From: Thermoactinomyces vulgaris
GTDB taxonomy: Bacteria; Bacillota; Bacilli; Thermoactinomycetales; Thermoactinomycetaceae
Length of the DNA: 64,000 bases
Assembly: GCF_003688725.1 (NCBI RefSeq)
Contig: NZ_REFP01000009.1
Coordinates: forward strand, 248,001-312,000
Direction: 5' to 3'
This document shows, one piece after another, positions 1 through 9,152 of this stretch (its first letter is position 1; the number at the start of each line of letters is the position of its first letter). A program made the translations under genes and the position numbers. The notes beneath the pieces were generated by a model, which worked only from the letters and a program-made list of their open reading frames with translations, was not told the origin of the DNA and did not search any database.

Positions 1-36
1 TGTTGAGTTGATTATTATTTGGAATTGAGGGTAAAT

Positions 37-507
37 ATGGAGAAGCTGGAATATCATTTGATGGAAGACGGAGAGGAGATTTCCGTCTTGTATGAGTATC
101 CGTCTGTTTCCAAGGAAGAAGTGATGATGCGTTTTGCGTGTGACTATTTTGTCAGGGGGAAAGACGTGTTTGAATGTGTTCACATCCAGGCGGACCCGCC
201 CGTGCACAAGATTTATGTAAAACGAAGCGAAGAAGAAAAAGTGCTTGACGACCGCCTCCGTTTCAGCCCGACCTGGCAAGGAATCCGCATGGAAGTGCGC
301 CATTTTGATGCACGGTGGTCCGGTTATCCTGTGGTTCATTGTTATCAATTTCATCATGCACAAGATGCTTTGCTCCGTTTGCTCAGCAGCCTGCACTACA
401 TTGACGGGCAATGGTGGAAAACGACATCAACGGAAGTGGATGAAAACCGGTATGTTTATGTGATCTATGCTGTTCCCGTTTTAAAGGAAGGAGGAGGAAA
501 CGGATGA
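37..507 (+). CDS. Uncharacterised soluble protein, first gene of a three-gene cluster
   Basis: I do not recognise a family for this 156-residue protein. It shows no signal peptide or membrane segment, is rich in charged and aromatic residues, and ends in a hydrophobic YVYVIYAVPVL stretch. I chose the ATG at 37 because GAGGG at 27-31 sits at normal distance; the in-frame TTG at 19 has no ribosome-binding site. Its stop overlaps the next gene's start as ATGA, so the two are probably translationally coupled. The operon is likely to start left of the window. Inference only: it is an accessory protein of the lipoprotein and GSP-synthase-like cluster that follows. Confidence 0.75.
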   Translation: MEKLEYHLMEDGEEISVLYEYPSVSKEEVMMRFACDYFVRGKDVFECVHIQADPPVHKIYVKRSEEEKVLDDRLRFSPTWQGIRMEVRHFDARWSGYPVVHCYQFHHAQDALLRLLSSLHYIDGQWWKTTSTEVDENRYVYVIYAVPVLKEGGGNG

Positions 508-785
508 AAAAGAGCCGCCATCTGGTGGGGTTGTTTACCCTGGCCATGCTGTCCGTCCCGCTGTCGGGATGCGATGACAAGAATGACTGGGAATTTTGCC
601 GCGACCAGAATCATGATCTGTTATGCGATGATGACCAAAGCCGGGTGGATCCGGACAGTTACGTGGTGATCAACGGGAAGAAAATGTATTATATCAAAGA
701 AAACTCGCTGGTTTCATCCGGTTACAAAAAAACGGGCAGCAGTTACAAATCAGGAATTGGCAAAATCCGTGGTTCAGGAGGATAA
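504..785 (+). CDS. Small predicted lipoprotein
   Basis: The 93-residue product begins with a short basic N-terminus, a hydrophobic stretch and a lipobox LSGC with the acylated Cys at residue 23, so it should be exported and anchored to the outer face of the membrane. The mature part opens with an acidic, Cys-containing segment (DQNHDLLCDDD) that resembles a calcium-binding loop, and ends in a Gly/Ser/Lys-rich tail. It overlaps the upstream gene by 4 bp and lies 3 bp before the ligase gene. In enterobacteria a small protein of unknown function (YjfM/YgiB type) also sits beside the same ligase family; equivalence here is an inference from position, not from sequence. Confidence 0.75.
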   Translation: MKKSRHLVGLFTLAMLSVPLSGCDDKNDWEFCRDQNHDLLCDDDQSRVDPDSYVVINGKKMYYIKENSLVSSGYKKTGSSYKSGIGKIRGSGG

Positions 786-788
786 ATT

Positions 789-2036
789 TTGAAAGATTTA
801 AATTATGCCAAGCGCAGGGAACAGATTTACCATCTGCTGAGAGAAGAAAAGGTGTTTACCTGGGACGTCATGTACGGTCAGGAATATGCCCTCGCTTCGG
901 TTTACCCTTTGGACCCGGCGCTTCATCATGAAATTCAACAAGCGACCGCGTGTTTGGGGAAAATCTATGAACGCACGGTCAAGGTTTTACAGCAGGCCGA
1001 TGACCGGTTGTTGGAGGAGTTGGGAATTCCCGAAGCAGCCCGAAGAGCCGTCCGGCAACCTTTTCTGCTTGACTGGCCAACGGTGATCGGTCGTTTTGAC
1101 TTTGCCTATACCCCGCAAGGATTGAAAATGCTGGAATTTAACAGTGACACCCCCACAGGCATTGTGGAAGCTTTTTATGTCAACGGGCGGGTTACGAAAG
1201 CGATGGGATATCAAGATCCGAATGAAGGCATGGAGCAAGATTTGACCGATGCCTTTCAAAACGTGGTGGAGGCATACCAGAAACGAGGCTTCCGAACCGA
1301 TCACATCTGCTTCAGCGCGTTGGACTGGCATGAAGAAGATGCCGGGACGACCCGGTATTTAATGGAGAAATCAGGCCTTTGCGCCCGTTTTGTCCCGTTG
1401 TCGGCATTGGCCGTCCGGGGAGACCGGTTGTATGCCAAGCAGGATCATGCCGGCTATGGACCGGTGGACGTTTTATATCGTTTGCATGCCATTGAAATCA
1501 TGGCCGAAGACACGGATGAGGATGGTTATCCGACCGGGGCGCATCTCCTTTCCCTCATGGCCGGTCAAAAGCTGGTTTCCATTAATCCCCCCTCTGCTCT
1601 TTTATCGCAAACCAAAGCTTTACAGGCACTGATTTGGAACTTATATGAAACAAATACTTTTTTTAATGAAGAAGAACGTGATGTGATCGCAACGTACATG
1701 TTGCCCACCTACTTGGAAAACAATTTTAAAGGTCATGCGGCTTATGTGAAAAAGCCATTCTTCGGCCGGGAGGGCGGCGCCGTTTCTTTGTATGACCAAA
1801 ACGGGAATTTGATTGTCCGGGACAACCAGGATGCCTATTGGGATCAACCCATGATTTATCAACAATTGGTGTCCCTGCAAAAAGTGGAAGTGGAAACCCT
1901 CAAGGGAGCTTATCAGGGGGAATTGTTGTGGGGGTCTTTTTTGATTGGCGGAAAGCCTTCGGCCGTGATCGCGAGGGTGGATCGGAAAATCACCGGAAAC
2001 CTTTCCTATTTTGTGCCGGTGGGAAGGAAAGATTGA
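789..2036 (+). CDS. Glutathionylspermidine synthase-like ATP-grasp ligase
   Basis: This 415-residue protein matches the C-terminal synthetase part of the GSP_synth family (YgiC/YjfC-like), a stand-alone ATP-grasp carboxylate-amine ligase without the amidase domain of true Gsp. Visible family blocks are EFNSDTPTGIVEAFYVNG near residue 115 and the nucleotide-binding KKPFFGREGGAVSLYD near residue 320. The true substrate of these stand-alone members is not established; glutathione and spermidine should not be assumed. The TTG start at 789 is chosen because GGAGG lies 7 nt upstream and no ATG fits. It is the last gene before a strong terminator. Confidence 0.85.
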   Translation: MKDLNYAKRREQIYHLLREEKVFTWDVMYGQEYALASVYPLDPALHHEIQQATACLGKIYERTVKVLQQADDRLLEELGIPEAARRAVRQPFLLDWPTVIGRFDFAYTPQGLKMLEFNSDTPTGIVEAFYVNGRVTKAMGYQDPNEGMEQDLTDAFQNVVEAYQKRGFRTDHICFSALDWHEEDAGTTRYLMEKSGLCARFVPLSALAVRGDRLYAKQDHAGYGPVDVLYRLHAIEIMAEDTDEDGYPTGAHLLSLMAGQKLVSINPPSALLSQTKALQALIWNLYETNTFFNEEERDVIATYMLPTYLENNFKGHAAYVKKPFFGREGGAVSLYDQNGNLIVRDNQDAYWDQPMIYQQLVSLQKVEVETLKGAYQGELLWGSFLIGGKPSAVIARVDRKITGNLSYFVPVGRKD

Positions 2037-2068
2037 GCCGTTCCATCCGGGGTGGATCATCGTTTCAG

Positions 2069-2102
2069 AGCAGAAACCGGAAAAAGGTTTCTGCTTTTTT
2101 TT
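2069..2102 (+). terminator. Intrinsic terminator of the first operon
   Basis: A stem of AGCAGAAACC (2069-2078) pairs with GGTTTCTGCT (2086-2095) and is followed by a run of eight T. Confidence 0.9.
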
Positions 2103-2146
2103 AGCCGGTTCAAAAAATTGGGGGTGGATTTTTTATGCACAGGATG

Positions 2147-2152
2147 TATAAT
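2147..2152 (+). promoter_or_regulatory. Promoter -10 element for argGH
   Basis: A perfect TATAAT lies 42 bp before the argG start. The -35 region at the expected distance (near 2124-2129) is poor, which fits a regulated promoter. Confidence 0.6.
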
Positions 2153-2159
2153 CATACAT

Positions 2160-2178
2160 ATAAATGAATTTTTATTAA
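2160..2178 (+). promoter_or_regulatory. ArgR/AhrC-type ARG box before argG
   Basis: Read on the minus strand the segment gives TTAATAAAAATTCATTTA. This matches the Gram-positive ARG box core (TGAATAAAAATTCA type) over most positions. It lies just downstream of the -10 element and directly before the argG ribosome-binding site, where a repressor could block initiation or elongation. Arginine-dependent repression is the expected behaviour but is inferred. Confidence 0.6.
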
Positions 2179-2193
2179 AAGCGAGGGATACCC

Positions 2194-3456
2194 ATGAGTA
2201 AGGAGAAAGTGGTCTTAGCTTATTCAGGTGGTTTAGATACATCAGTTGCGATTCCGTGGTTGAAAGAAAAATACGGCTATGATGTGATTGCGGTCGGATT
2301 GGACGTCGGGGAAGGCAAAGACATGGATTTTGTCAAGGACAAGGCGTTGAAAGTGGGAGCAGTCAAATCCGTTGTGGTCGATGCCAAAGCGTTGTTTGCT
2401 GAAGAATACCTGCTGCCGGCTTTGAAAGCCAATGCTTTATATGAAGGAAAGTATCCGATGCATTCGGCCTTGTCCCGTCCGTTGATTTCCAAAGTGCTGG
2501 TTGAAATCGCAAAAGAAGAAGGGGCCGTTGCCGTTGCCCACGGTTGCACGGGAAAAGGAAATGACCAAGTCCGGTTTGATGTTTCGGTTGCGGCATTGAA
2601 TCCAAAGTTGAAAGTGGTGGCCCCGGTACGGGAATGGGGAATGACCCGGGATGAGGAAATTGCTTATGCAAAAAAACACGGGATTCCGATTCCGGTTGAT
2701 TTGGACAATCCGTTCAGCATTGACCAAAACATGTGGGGAAGAAGTTGTGAATGCGGTGAATTGGAGAATCCGTGGCAGGCGCCTCCGGAAGCTGCTTATG
2801 AATGGACGTGTCCTTTGGTCGGCACCCCGGATCAACCGGACGAAATCGAGATCGCTTTTGAAAAAGGCGTTCCTGTATCCCTGAATGGAAACCGGCTTTC
2901 TTTCCCTGAGATTTTGGAGCAATTGAACAAGTTGGCCGGAAAACACGGGGTCGGACGGATCGATCATGTGGAGGACCGGCTGGTGGGAATTAAATCGCGT
3001 GAAGTTTATGAATGTCCGGGAGCGGTCACATTGATCAACGCACACCGGGAACTGGAATTTCTGACGCAGCCGAAAGATGTTTTGCAGTTCAAGGCCACGG
3101 TTGAGAAAAAGTGGTCGGAAATGGTTTATGACGGGCTTTGGTATTCGCCGCTGAAAAAAGCGCTGGATGCGTTCATTGAAGAAACGCAACAAGTGGTGAC
3201 CGGAAAGGTTCGCGTAAACTTGTTCAAAGGCCATGCGACGGTGACGGGAAGAATTTCCCCTTATTCGTTATACAACGAAAAATTGGCCACCTACTCCAAT
3301 GAAGACAGTTTTGATCATCAGGCGGCTGTCGGGTTTATTAAATTGTGGGGATTGCCGACGAATATTTATGCAAGCGTGCATAAAAAGGAGGAAGACCATG
3401 AAACTGTGGGGCGGGCGTTTCACCAAGACCACACACCAGTGGGTGGAAGCCTTTAA
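2194..3456 (+). CDS. argG: Argininosuccinate synthase
   Basis: Catalyses ATP-dependent condensation of citrulline and aspartate to argininosuccinate, the penultimate step of arginine synthesis. The 420-residue protein carries the N-terminal PP-loop AYSGGLDTS at residues 9-17 and the aspartate/citrulline-binding blocks [12 protein letters not shown] and [15 protein letters not shown]. The ATG at 2194 follows a GAGGG site. The protein is about 17 residues longer than Bacillus ArgG (about 403), and the extra C-terminal tail is encoded in sequence that also encodes the start of argH in another frame, giving a 59-bp overlap. The homologous part ends near [16 protein letters not shown]; the tail after it looks like a read-through extension. 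Confidence 0.97.
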   Translation: MSKEKVVLAYSGGLDTSVAIPWLKEKYGYDVIAVGLDVGEGKDMDFVKDKALKVGAVKSVVVDAKALFAEEYLLPALKANALYEGKYPMHSALSRPLISKVLVEIAKEEGAVAVAHGCTGKGNDQVRFDVSVAALNPKLKVVAPVREWGMTRDEEIAYAKKHGIPIPVDLDNPFSIDQNMWGRSCECGELENPWQAPPEAAYEWTCPLVGTPDQPDEIEIAFEKGVPVSLNGNRLSFPEILEQLNKLAGKHGVGRIDHVEDRLVGIKSREVYECPGAVTLINAHRELEFLTQPKDVLQFKATVEKKWSEMVYDGLWYSPLKKALDAFIEETQQVVTGKVRVNLFKGHATVTGRISPYSLYNEKLATYSNEDSFDHQAAVGFIKLWGLPTNIYASVHKKEEDHETVGRAFHQDHTPVGGSL

Positions 3457-4798
3457 TGCATCCATTGGATTTGATAAAGAATTGGCTGAAGAAGACATCG
3501 AAGGGAGCATGGCGCATGTGAAAATGCTGGGCGCATGCGGGATTATCACCGGGGAAGAAGCAAACCGGATACTGGAAGGTTTGTCAACCATCCGGCAAAA
3601 AGTCCGGGAAGGGAAAGCCGAATTTTCCATTGAACATGAAGACATTCACATGAACATCGAGAAGATGCTGATCGACGAAATCGGGGAAGTCGGCGGAAAA
3701 TTGCACACCGGACGGAGCCGGAATGACCAGGTTGCCTTGGATATGCACCTTTATGTGCGCAAGGAGACGGTCGATCTGGCCGGAAAGATCCTGGAATTGC
3801 AGGAAGCTTTGCTCAAACAGGCCGAGAAACACGTGGATACCATATTGCCGGGATACACTCACTTGCAGCGCGCGCAACCCGTCCGGTTTGCCCATCATTT
3901 ATTGGCTTATGTTTCGATGTTTGAACGGGATGTACAACGGTTCATCGACAGCTTCAAACGCGTCAACTGCTGTCCGTTGGGGGCCGGTGCCATTGCGGGA
4001 ACGACATTTCCCATCGACCGGCAAATGGTTGCAAAAGCGTTGGGATTTTCCTCGCTTTACGATAACAGCATGGATGCGGTGAGTGACCGGGATTATTTGG
4101 TGGAGTTTCTCTCAGTCTGTTCCTTGGTGATGGTTCATTTGTCCCGGCTGTCGGAAGAACTGATTCTGTGGTCGAGCGAAGAGTTTCAATATGTCATCCT
4201 GGATGATGCGTTTTGCACCGGAAGCAGCATGATGCCGCAGAAAAAAAACCCGGATATCCCGGAGTTGATCCGCGGAAAAACCGGACGGGTGTTCGGGCAT
4301 TTGATGGCTTTGTTGACCACGCTGAAAGCTTTGCCCCTCACCTACAACAAAGACTTGCAGGAAGACAAAGAGGGGGTTTTTGATACGGTCCGCACGTTAA
4401 AAGGTTCCCTTCGTTTGATGGCGGCCCTCATTGAAACGATGGAAGTCAACCAATCGAAAATGAAACGGCATGCCGGGCAAGGGTTTGCCAATGCAACGGA
4501 TTTGGCCGATTATTTGGTGGGCAAAGGCATTCCTTTCCGCAAAGCGCATGAAATTGTCGGAAAGCTGGTTTTGTATGCCATTCACAAAGAAAAAACCTTG
4601 AGTGATTGCTCCTTGGAAGAGTTTCACCGTTTCTCCCCGGAAATCGGGGAAGATGTCTATTCCTGTTTGGAACTGGAAAATGTGGTGGATGCGCGCAAAA
4701 GCGAGGGAGGAACCGCAAAAGAACAAGTGTTGAAGACACTTTCAAACAAAATCGCCACGCTTAAAAAGCAGCGGGAAACCTTATCCAATATTTACTAG
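3398..4798 (+). CDS. argH: Argininosuccinate lyase
   Basis: Splits argininosuccinate into arginine and fumarate, the last step of arginine synthesis. The 466-residue protein begins MKLWGGRF, the usual family N-terminus, and carries the fumarase/aspartase superfamily signature [12 protein letters not shown] near residue 275 plus the TGRSRNDQ motif near residue 105. An AAGGAGG site at 3385-3391 supports the ATG at 3398, although this lies 59 bp inside argG. The reading frame is intact throughout and is followed by a strong terminator, so argGH is a two-gene operon. Confidence 0.97.
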   Translation: MKLWGGRFTKTTHQWVEAFNASIGFDKELAEEDIEGSMAHVKMLGACGIITGEEANRILEGLSTIRQKVREGKAEFSIEHEDIHMNIEKMLIDEIGEVGGKLHTGRSRNDQVALDMHLYVRKETVDLAGKILELQEALLKQAEKHVDTILPGYTHLQRAQPVRFAHHLLAYVSMFERDVQRFIDSFKRVNCCPLGAGAIAGTTFPIDRQMVAKALGFSSLYDNSMDAVSDRDYLVEFLSVCSLVMVHLSRLSEELILWSSEEFQYVILDDAFCTGSSMMPQKKNPDIPELIRGKTGRVFGHLMALLTTLKALPLTYNKDLQEDKEGVFDTVRTLKGSLRLMAALIETMEVNQSKMKRHAGQGFANATDLADYLVGKGIPFRKAHEIVGKLVLYAIHKEKTLSDCSLEEFHRFSPEIGEDVYSCLELENVVDARKSEGGTAKEQVLKTLSNKIATLKKQRETLSNIY

Positions 4799-4822
4799 GA
4801 AGGAATTCTATGGTAAGATAAT

Positions 4823-4852
4823 ACCCCAAATCACCATCATTTGGGGTTTTTT
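4823..4852 (+). terminator. Terminator of argGH
   Basis: ACCCCAAAT (4823-4831) pairs with ATTTGGGGT (4839-4847), followed by a T-rich run. Confidence 0.9.
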
Positions 4853-4909
4853 GTATTTTTGAATAAAAAATGATTTTGCAAAATATTAACCCGGGAAATT
4901 GGTGAATGG

Positions 4910-4918
4910 TGTTATAAT
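4910..4918 (+). promoter_or_regulatory. Extended -10 promoter for ftsEX
   Basis: TGTTATAAT is a perfect extended -10 element; no good -35 hexamer is seen. It lies 174 bp before ftsE, leaving a long leader in which I see no clear regulatory fold. Confidence 0.55.
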
Positions 4919-5091
4919 ATTGAAGTAGTTTTTGAAGGAAAGTAAGCCATTTCTTTATTTGATATTTTTCTTCAAATTTAGGATGATAATGGGATGAAGT
5001 GGCGAACCATTTTTGTTACCATCAGTAAGCAGGAGAAAAAATGGAGAGAGATAAACTATATTGAAAATCATGTTTCCTGGGGTGAGTTTTC

Positions 5092-5778
5092 GTGATTGAA
5101 ATGCATGATGTGTGGAAGGTTTATCCAAATGGGGTTGAAGCTCTCCGCGGAGTGGACGTACGGATCGACCAGGGAGAATTCGTGTATGTGGTCGGACCGA
5201 GCGGAGCGGGGAAAAGTTCATTTATCAAGCTGATGTACAGAGAAGAAAAACCCACGCACGGCGTTGTTCTGATCAACGGGGTCAACGTCAAACGGGTACG
5301 CGATTGGAAAATTCCGCATGTTCGCCGCAAAATCGGTGTCGTGTTCCAGGATTTCAAATTGCTTCCGCATATGACAGCTTTTGAAAATGTTGCTTTTGCG
5401 ATGGAAGCGATCGAGGCTCCCAAACGCAAAATCAAACCGAGAGTCACCGAAGTCTTGGAGCTGGTTGGTCTGGCGGACCGGATGCATGCCTTGCCGTCGC
5501 AACTTTCCGGAGGGGAGCAGCAACGTGTGGCAATCGCTCGCGCAATTGTCAATAATCCAACTTTTGTGATAGCGGACGAGCCCACCGGAAACCTCGATCC
5601 GGAAAACTCTTGGGACATCATGTATCTGCTGGAAGAGATTAACCGGCGCGGAACCACCATCGTAATGGCGACACACAACAAAGAAATTGTAAACACACTC
5701 AGACAACGCGTCATTGCCATTGAACAAGGTGTGATTGTCCGGGACGAAATGGGAGGAGAATACGGCTATGAGGATTGA
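5092..5778 (+). CDS. ftsE: Cell division ATP-binding protein FtsE
   Basis: ATPase of the FtsEX ABC-type complex, which transmits cytoplasmic ATP hydrolysis to peptidoglycan hydrolases outside the membrane. The 228-residue protein has Walker A GPSGAGKSS near residue 38, the ABC signature LSGGEQQR near 140, Walker B VIADEP and the switch-region His in MATHN. The GTG at 5092 follows GGGGTGAG. It overlaps ftsX by 11 bp, and three M23 peptidase genes follow, the typical class of FtsEX client. Confidence 0.97.
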   Translation: MIEMHDVWKVYPNGVEALRGVDVRIDQGEFVYVVGPSGAGKSSFIKLMYREEKPTHGVVLINGVNVKRVRDWKIPHVRRKIGVVFQDFKLLPHMTAFENVAFAMEAIEAPKRKIKPRVTEVLELVGLADRMHALPSQLSGGEQQRVAIARAIVNNPTFVIADEPTGNLDPENSWDIMYLLEEINRRGTTIVMATHNKEIVNTLRQRVIAIEQGVIVRDEMGGEYGYED

Positions 5779-6670
5779 GACATTATCGCGACATTTTCGG
5801 GAAGCTTATCGCGGCGTGCGTCGCAATGCCTGGATGAGTTTTGCCGCGATCAGTGCTGTAGCCGTTACGCTGTTTATCTTCGGTATTTTCCTCATTTTTG
5901 CATTCAACGTCCGCTACATGGCGGTGGAGCTGGATAAACAGGTGGCGATTCGTGCAGCACTTGCCGAGCAGTTGACGGATGACCAGCAGCTCCAAGTATT
6001 GAAACAAATCGAATCGATGCCCGAAGTGAAAAGTGCGGAACTGGTGCCGAAGGAAGAAGGATTGCGTCAGCTGAAGGCCCAATGGGGAGAGGAAGGAACG
6101 GAAATTTTCCGCAGTTATGAAGGGGAAGGGAAAAACCCCTTGCCTGACGTCATCACGGTTGTACCCAAAGATCCCCATCAGATCAAAAGCCTGACCGAAA
6201 AGGTGAAATCGGTGACGGGAATTGACGAAGCGGATGACGGTGAATATGTGACCGAGCAATTGCTGACATTGTCCAGCTGGATTCGGAACATCATTTTGAT
6301 TTTCGGATTGGGGCTGGCGACTCTTGCCGCCTTCTTGATTTCCAACACCATTAAGCTGACCATTATTGCCCGTCGGAAAGAGATTGAAATCCAACGGCTG
6401 GTGGGAGCCAGCAACTGGTTCATCCGGTGGCCGTTCTTTATTGAAGGGGCGTTTATCGGATGGGTTGGTGCCCTCGTTCCGACCATCCTGGTTTTGGTTC
6501 TCTATCAAGTGGCTTACACCATTTTGGGGGCCGGTGAAGCCCAATCCATTCTGAAAATGATGCCGATCCTCTCGCTGGGTACTTATGTGACCTTGTGCAT
6601 TTTCGCTCTGGGAACAGCGATCGGGACACTGGGAAGCATTATTTCCGTGCGCCGTTTCTTGAAAGTGTAA
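5768..6670 (+). CDS. ftsX: Cell division protein FtsX, FtsEX permease subunit
   Basis: The 300-residue membrane subunit of FtsEX. One membrane helix lies near residues 22-45, followed by a large extracellular loop (about 45-170) that recruits hydrolases, and then three helices near 175-195, 216-238 and 268-292. The motif RRKEIEIQRLVGAS, typical of the FtsX/MacB permease core, follows the second helix. I chose the ATG at 5768 because GGGAGGAG lies just upstream; it overlaps ftsE by 11 bp, so the subunits are translationally coupled. Confidence 0.95.
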   Translation: MRIETLSRHFREAYRGVRRNAWMSFAAISAVAVTLFIFGIFLIFAFNVRYMAVELDKQVAIRAALAEQLTDDQQLQVLKQIESMPEVKSAELVPKEEGLRQLKAQWGEEGTEIFRSYEGEGKNPLPDVITVVPKDPHQIKSLTEKVKSVTGIDEADDGEYVTEQLLTLSSWIRNIILIFGLGLATLAAFLISNTIKLTIIARRKEIEIQRLVGASNWFIRWPFFIEGAFIGWVGALVPTILVLVLYQVAYTILGAGEAQSILKMMPILSLGTYVTLCIFALGTAIGTLGSIISVRRFLKV

Positions 6671-6701
6671 AGAGGAGGAATCTAGTTCGAGGAGGAGCAA
6701 A

Positions 6702-7865
6702 GTGATTAGGAAAGAATTTGCAGGGATATTTTCTTTTTTGCTGGTTTTTTCTTTGATCCCCGTCAAAGACAGCTTTGCAATCACAGATTCCTCTTCCATC
6801 GATGAGAAAAAAGAGGAAATCCGACAACGGGATCAAGAAATATTGCAACTGGAAAAAAAGAAAGAACTAGCGCAAGAGGACATGAAACAAATTTTGGGTC
6901 AGATTGAAGCGAAAAAGAAGGAACTCAACCAGTTGGACATGCGTGTTTATGCACTGGAAAACCAAATAAAGGAAAAACGGGAAGAGCGCAAAAGCGTTGA
7001 GAGGGAATTGGATCTTTTGCGTCAAACTTACAAACATCGCATGCAGGATATTTATTTAAAAGGAAACAATTTTTACTTTGAGCTTTTGTTACAATCCGAC
7101 TCCATCGGGGATTTCCTGAAACGGTACGATTATATCAGCATTTTGGCCCGGGCCGATCAGCGCGTGATCCAAAAATATACCGACAAACAAAAAGAATTGG
7201 CCGGAGTTGAGCAGGAATTACAAAAGGATTTGGCAAACTTACAAACAGCACAAAAAGAAGCCCAGGGCGTTTTTGCTCAACTCCAAAAAAAATACCAACA
7301 ACATGAAGGAAAGTTGGCGGCGCTGGAGACGAACCTGGCGGAATTGGAGGACCAAAACATTCAGGCCCGGAAAGAATTGCGCAACTGGGTGGCCAAACGG
7401 GAAGAAGAAGCCCGCAAAAAAGAGCAACAAAACCATCCGGACGGCAATGTTCCGGCAAGCGACGGCTTTCTTTGGCCGGTAAACGGGACGGTGACTTCCC
7501 CGTTCGGCATGCGATATCACCCGGTTCACCGGGAATACCGGATGCATGAAGGGATGGATATCGCAGCGAAAATGGGGACCCCGATCCGTGCCGCGTCGTC
7601 CGGTGAAGTGATTGAAGCCCGTCCTTCAAATGGATACGGTTATGTCATTGTCATTTACCATGGGAACGGACTTTCCACGCTTTATGCCCACATGTATGCT
7701 CAAACGGTAAAAGTGGAAGTCGGCCAAAAGGTATCGGCGGGAGATGTCATCGCAGCTGTGGGAAGTAATGGATTTTCAACCGGACCTCACTTGCATTTTG
7801 AAGTACATAAAGGAAGTACACCTGTCGATCCCATCTCTTATTTGCCCCCGGAACAGGGCAAGTAA
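6702..7865 (+). CDS. Coiled-coil M23 murein endopeptidase (EnvC-like), paralog 1
   Basis: Secreted wall hydrolase of 387 residues: signal peptide (about 1-24), long coiled coil (about 25-240) and LytM/M23 domain (about 265-380). The zinc and catalytic residues are all present: HEGMD supplies His and Asp, and GPHLHFEVH supplies the HxH pair. The architecture is that of EnvC and similar FtsEX-activated enzymes, so FtsX is the likely activator. The GTG at 6702 is preceded by GGAGGAG; the gene starts 31 bp after ftsX and is probably in its operon. Confidence 0.9.
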   Translation: MIRKEFAGIFSFLLVFSLIPVKDSFAITDSSSIDEKKEEIRQRDQEILQLEKKKELAQEDMKQILGQIEAKKKELNQLDMRVYALENQIKEKREERKSVERELDLLRQTYKHRMQDIYLKGNNFYFELLLQSDSIGDFLKRYDYISILARADQRVIQKYTDKQKELAGVEQELQKDLANLQTAQKEAQGVFAQLQKKYQQHEGKLAALETNLAELEDQNIQARKELRNWVAKREEEARKKEQQNHPDGNVPASDGFLWPVNGTVTSPFGMRYHPVHREYRMHEGMDIAAKMGTPIRAASSGEVIEARPSNGYGYVIVIYHGNGLSTLYAHMYAQTVKVEVGQKVSAGDVIAAVGSNGFSTGPHLHFEVHKGSTPVDPISYLPPEQGK

Positions 7866-7896
7866 GCTGAATTGAAACGGGAGGAGTACGACCAAA

Positions 7897-8922
7897 GTGG
7901 TTCGAAAATGGTTTGTCACTACAATGATGCTTGTTCAGGCGGTCTTATTCAGCCTCGCAAGCCCGCTTTCGGTCAAAGCAAACAGTGAACACCAGAAGAA
8001 CCCGGCATGGATCAAACTGGAAGAAGCCAAAAAACAGGTTATGGCCAGGGAGCGGCAAGTTGCGGGGTTAAATGAAGAAATCGCGCAAAAGAAAATGAAC
8101 CTGTTGGAGAAACAAAAAAAACTGAGCATGCTGGAAGCGCGGTTTGAGGCGGTGCTGGTACATATATATAAGAGAAGTCACAAAAATCAATATCTCTATT
8201 ATTTGTTGAGCGCGAATTCCGTTTCGGAGTTTTTGATGCGCCTGGATATTCTTTCTATGTTCGTGGAAAATGAAAGTGCCGTGATCAAGCAATATTTGAA
8301 AGAGAAAAAAGCTTTGGAAAATGAAGTGGCCATGATCGAGAAAAGCAAAAAAGAAAAAGAGGCTTTGCTGAAAGAAGCCCGGCAACATTTGACACGTTAT
8401 ACGGCGTTGTATCAGCAGCAAAGCCGGACGCTTCAGCATCCGGTACGGGAGCCGGAGCCCGAGAAAATGCAACCCGTTCGTCAGGAGGATAAAAACAGAC
8501 AGGTTCGCAATTCCCATCCGCCGGCATCTTCTTCACCGGACCGGCATGAGAATGATACTTTGGCCTGGCCGCAACCGGGCGGAAAAGTCTCTTCTGAATT
8601 CGGGGAACGAAACGGAAGCCACGAAGGAATTGACATCAAAAATTCGATGGGCTCACCGATTGTGGCTGCGGCTTCAGGCATCGTTGTATTGACAAAATCG
8701 GACCCGGGCGGATACGGCTACTATATTGTGATTGATCATGGAAATGGATTCAAGACCCTTTATGCCCATATGTATCCAAGCACAGTGCAAGTTGAGGTCG
8801 GGGATCGTGTGGAAAAAGGGCAACAAATCGCTTCGGTCGGGAACTATCCCCAGTTGGTGCCCTACCTGCATTTTGAAATACATGAAAACGGGAAACCGGT
8901 GGATCCCTTGCAATATTACTAG
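7897..8922 (+). CDS. Coiled-coil M23 family protein with degenerate active site, paralog 2
   Basis: A second paralog of 341 residues: signal peptide, shorter coiled coil (about 30-185), a Pro/Glu/Arg-rich linker (about 190-220) and an M23 domain. The first motif HEGID is intact, but the C-terminal motif reads PYLHFEIH where the family has PHLHFE, so the first His of HxH, thought to act in catalysis, is Tyr, while the three zinc ligands remain. As with E. coli EnvC, it may be a regulator rather than an enzyme. The GTG at 7897 follows GGGAGG. A terminator hairpin follows. Confidence 0.85.
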   Translation: MVRKWFVTTMMLVQAVLFSLASPLSVKANSEHQKNPAWIKLEEAKKQVMARERQVAGLNEEIAQKKMNLLEKQKKLSMLEARFEAVLVHIYKRSHKNQYLYYLLSANSVSEFLMRLDILSMFVENESAVIKQYLKEKKALENEVAMIEKSKKEKEALLKEARQHLTRYTALYQQQSRTLQHPVREPEPEKMQPVRQEDKNRQVRNSHPPASSSPDRHENDTLAWPQPGGKVSSEFGERNGSHEGIDIKNSMGSPIVAAASGIVVLTKSDPGGYGYYIVIDHGNGFKTLYAHMYPSTVQVEVGDRVEKGQQIASVGNYPQLVPYLHFEIHENGKPVDPLQYY

Positions 8923-8937
8923 AACAAATCATGGATA

Positions 8938-8970
8938 AAGTCGATCTAATCCTGGTGATTAGATCGACTT
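8938..8970 (+). terminator. Hairpin terminator after M23 paralog 2
   Basis: A perfect 14-bp stem, 8938-8951 with 8957-8970, has a 5-nt loop. The following run (TTCCCATTTT) is only moderately T-rich, so termination may be partial. Confidence 0.6.
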
Positions 8971-9152
8971 CCCATTTTCATTGACCCCATCAAGCAAATT
9001 GGATAAAAAGGATAAAATCGTCAAAATTTCTTTGTATGTTTCCATATAAAATAGAATTAAACTATATTCATATGTTTTGAGTGATATAAAAAAGAACAGA
9101 GAACAGGAAGGCGATGGGGAACTAGGAGAAAGACTGGGAGGCGCTTATATCA

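Noticed and set aside
5121-5727. Long antisense ORFs opposite ftsE, and similar ones opposite argG, uvrB, clpP, cggR, eno and rnr
   Set aside because: They lie in shadow frames of well-identified genes, have no ribosome-binding site and no recognisable domains.
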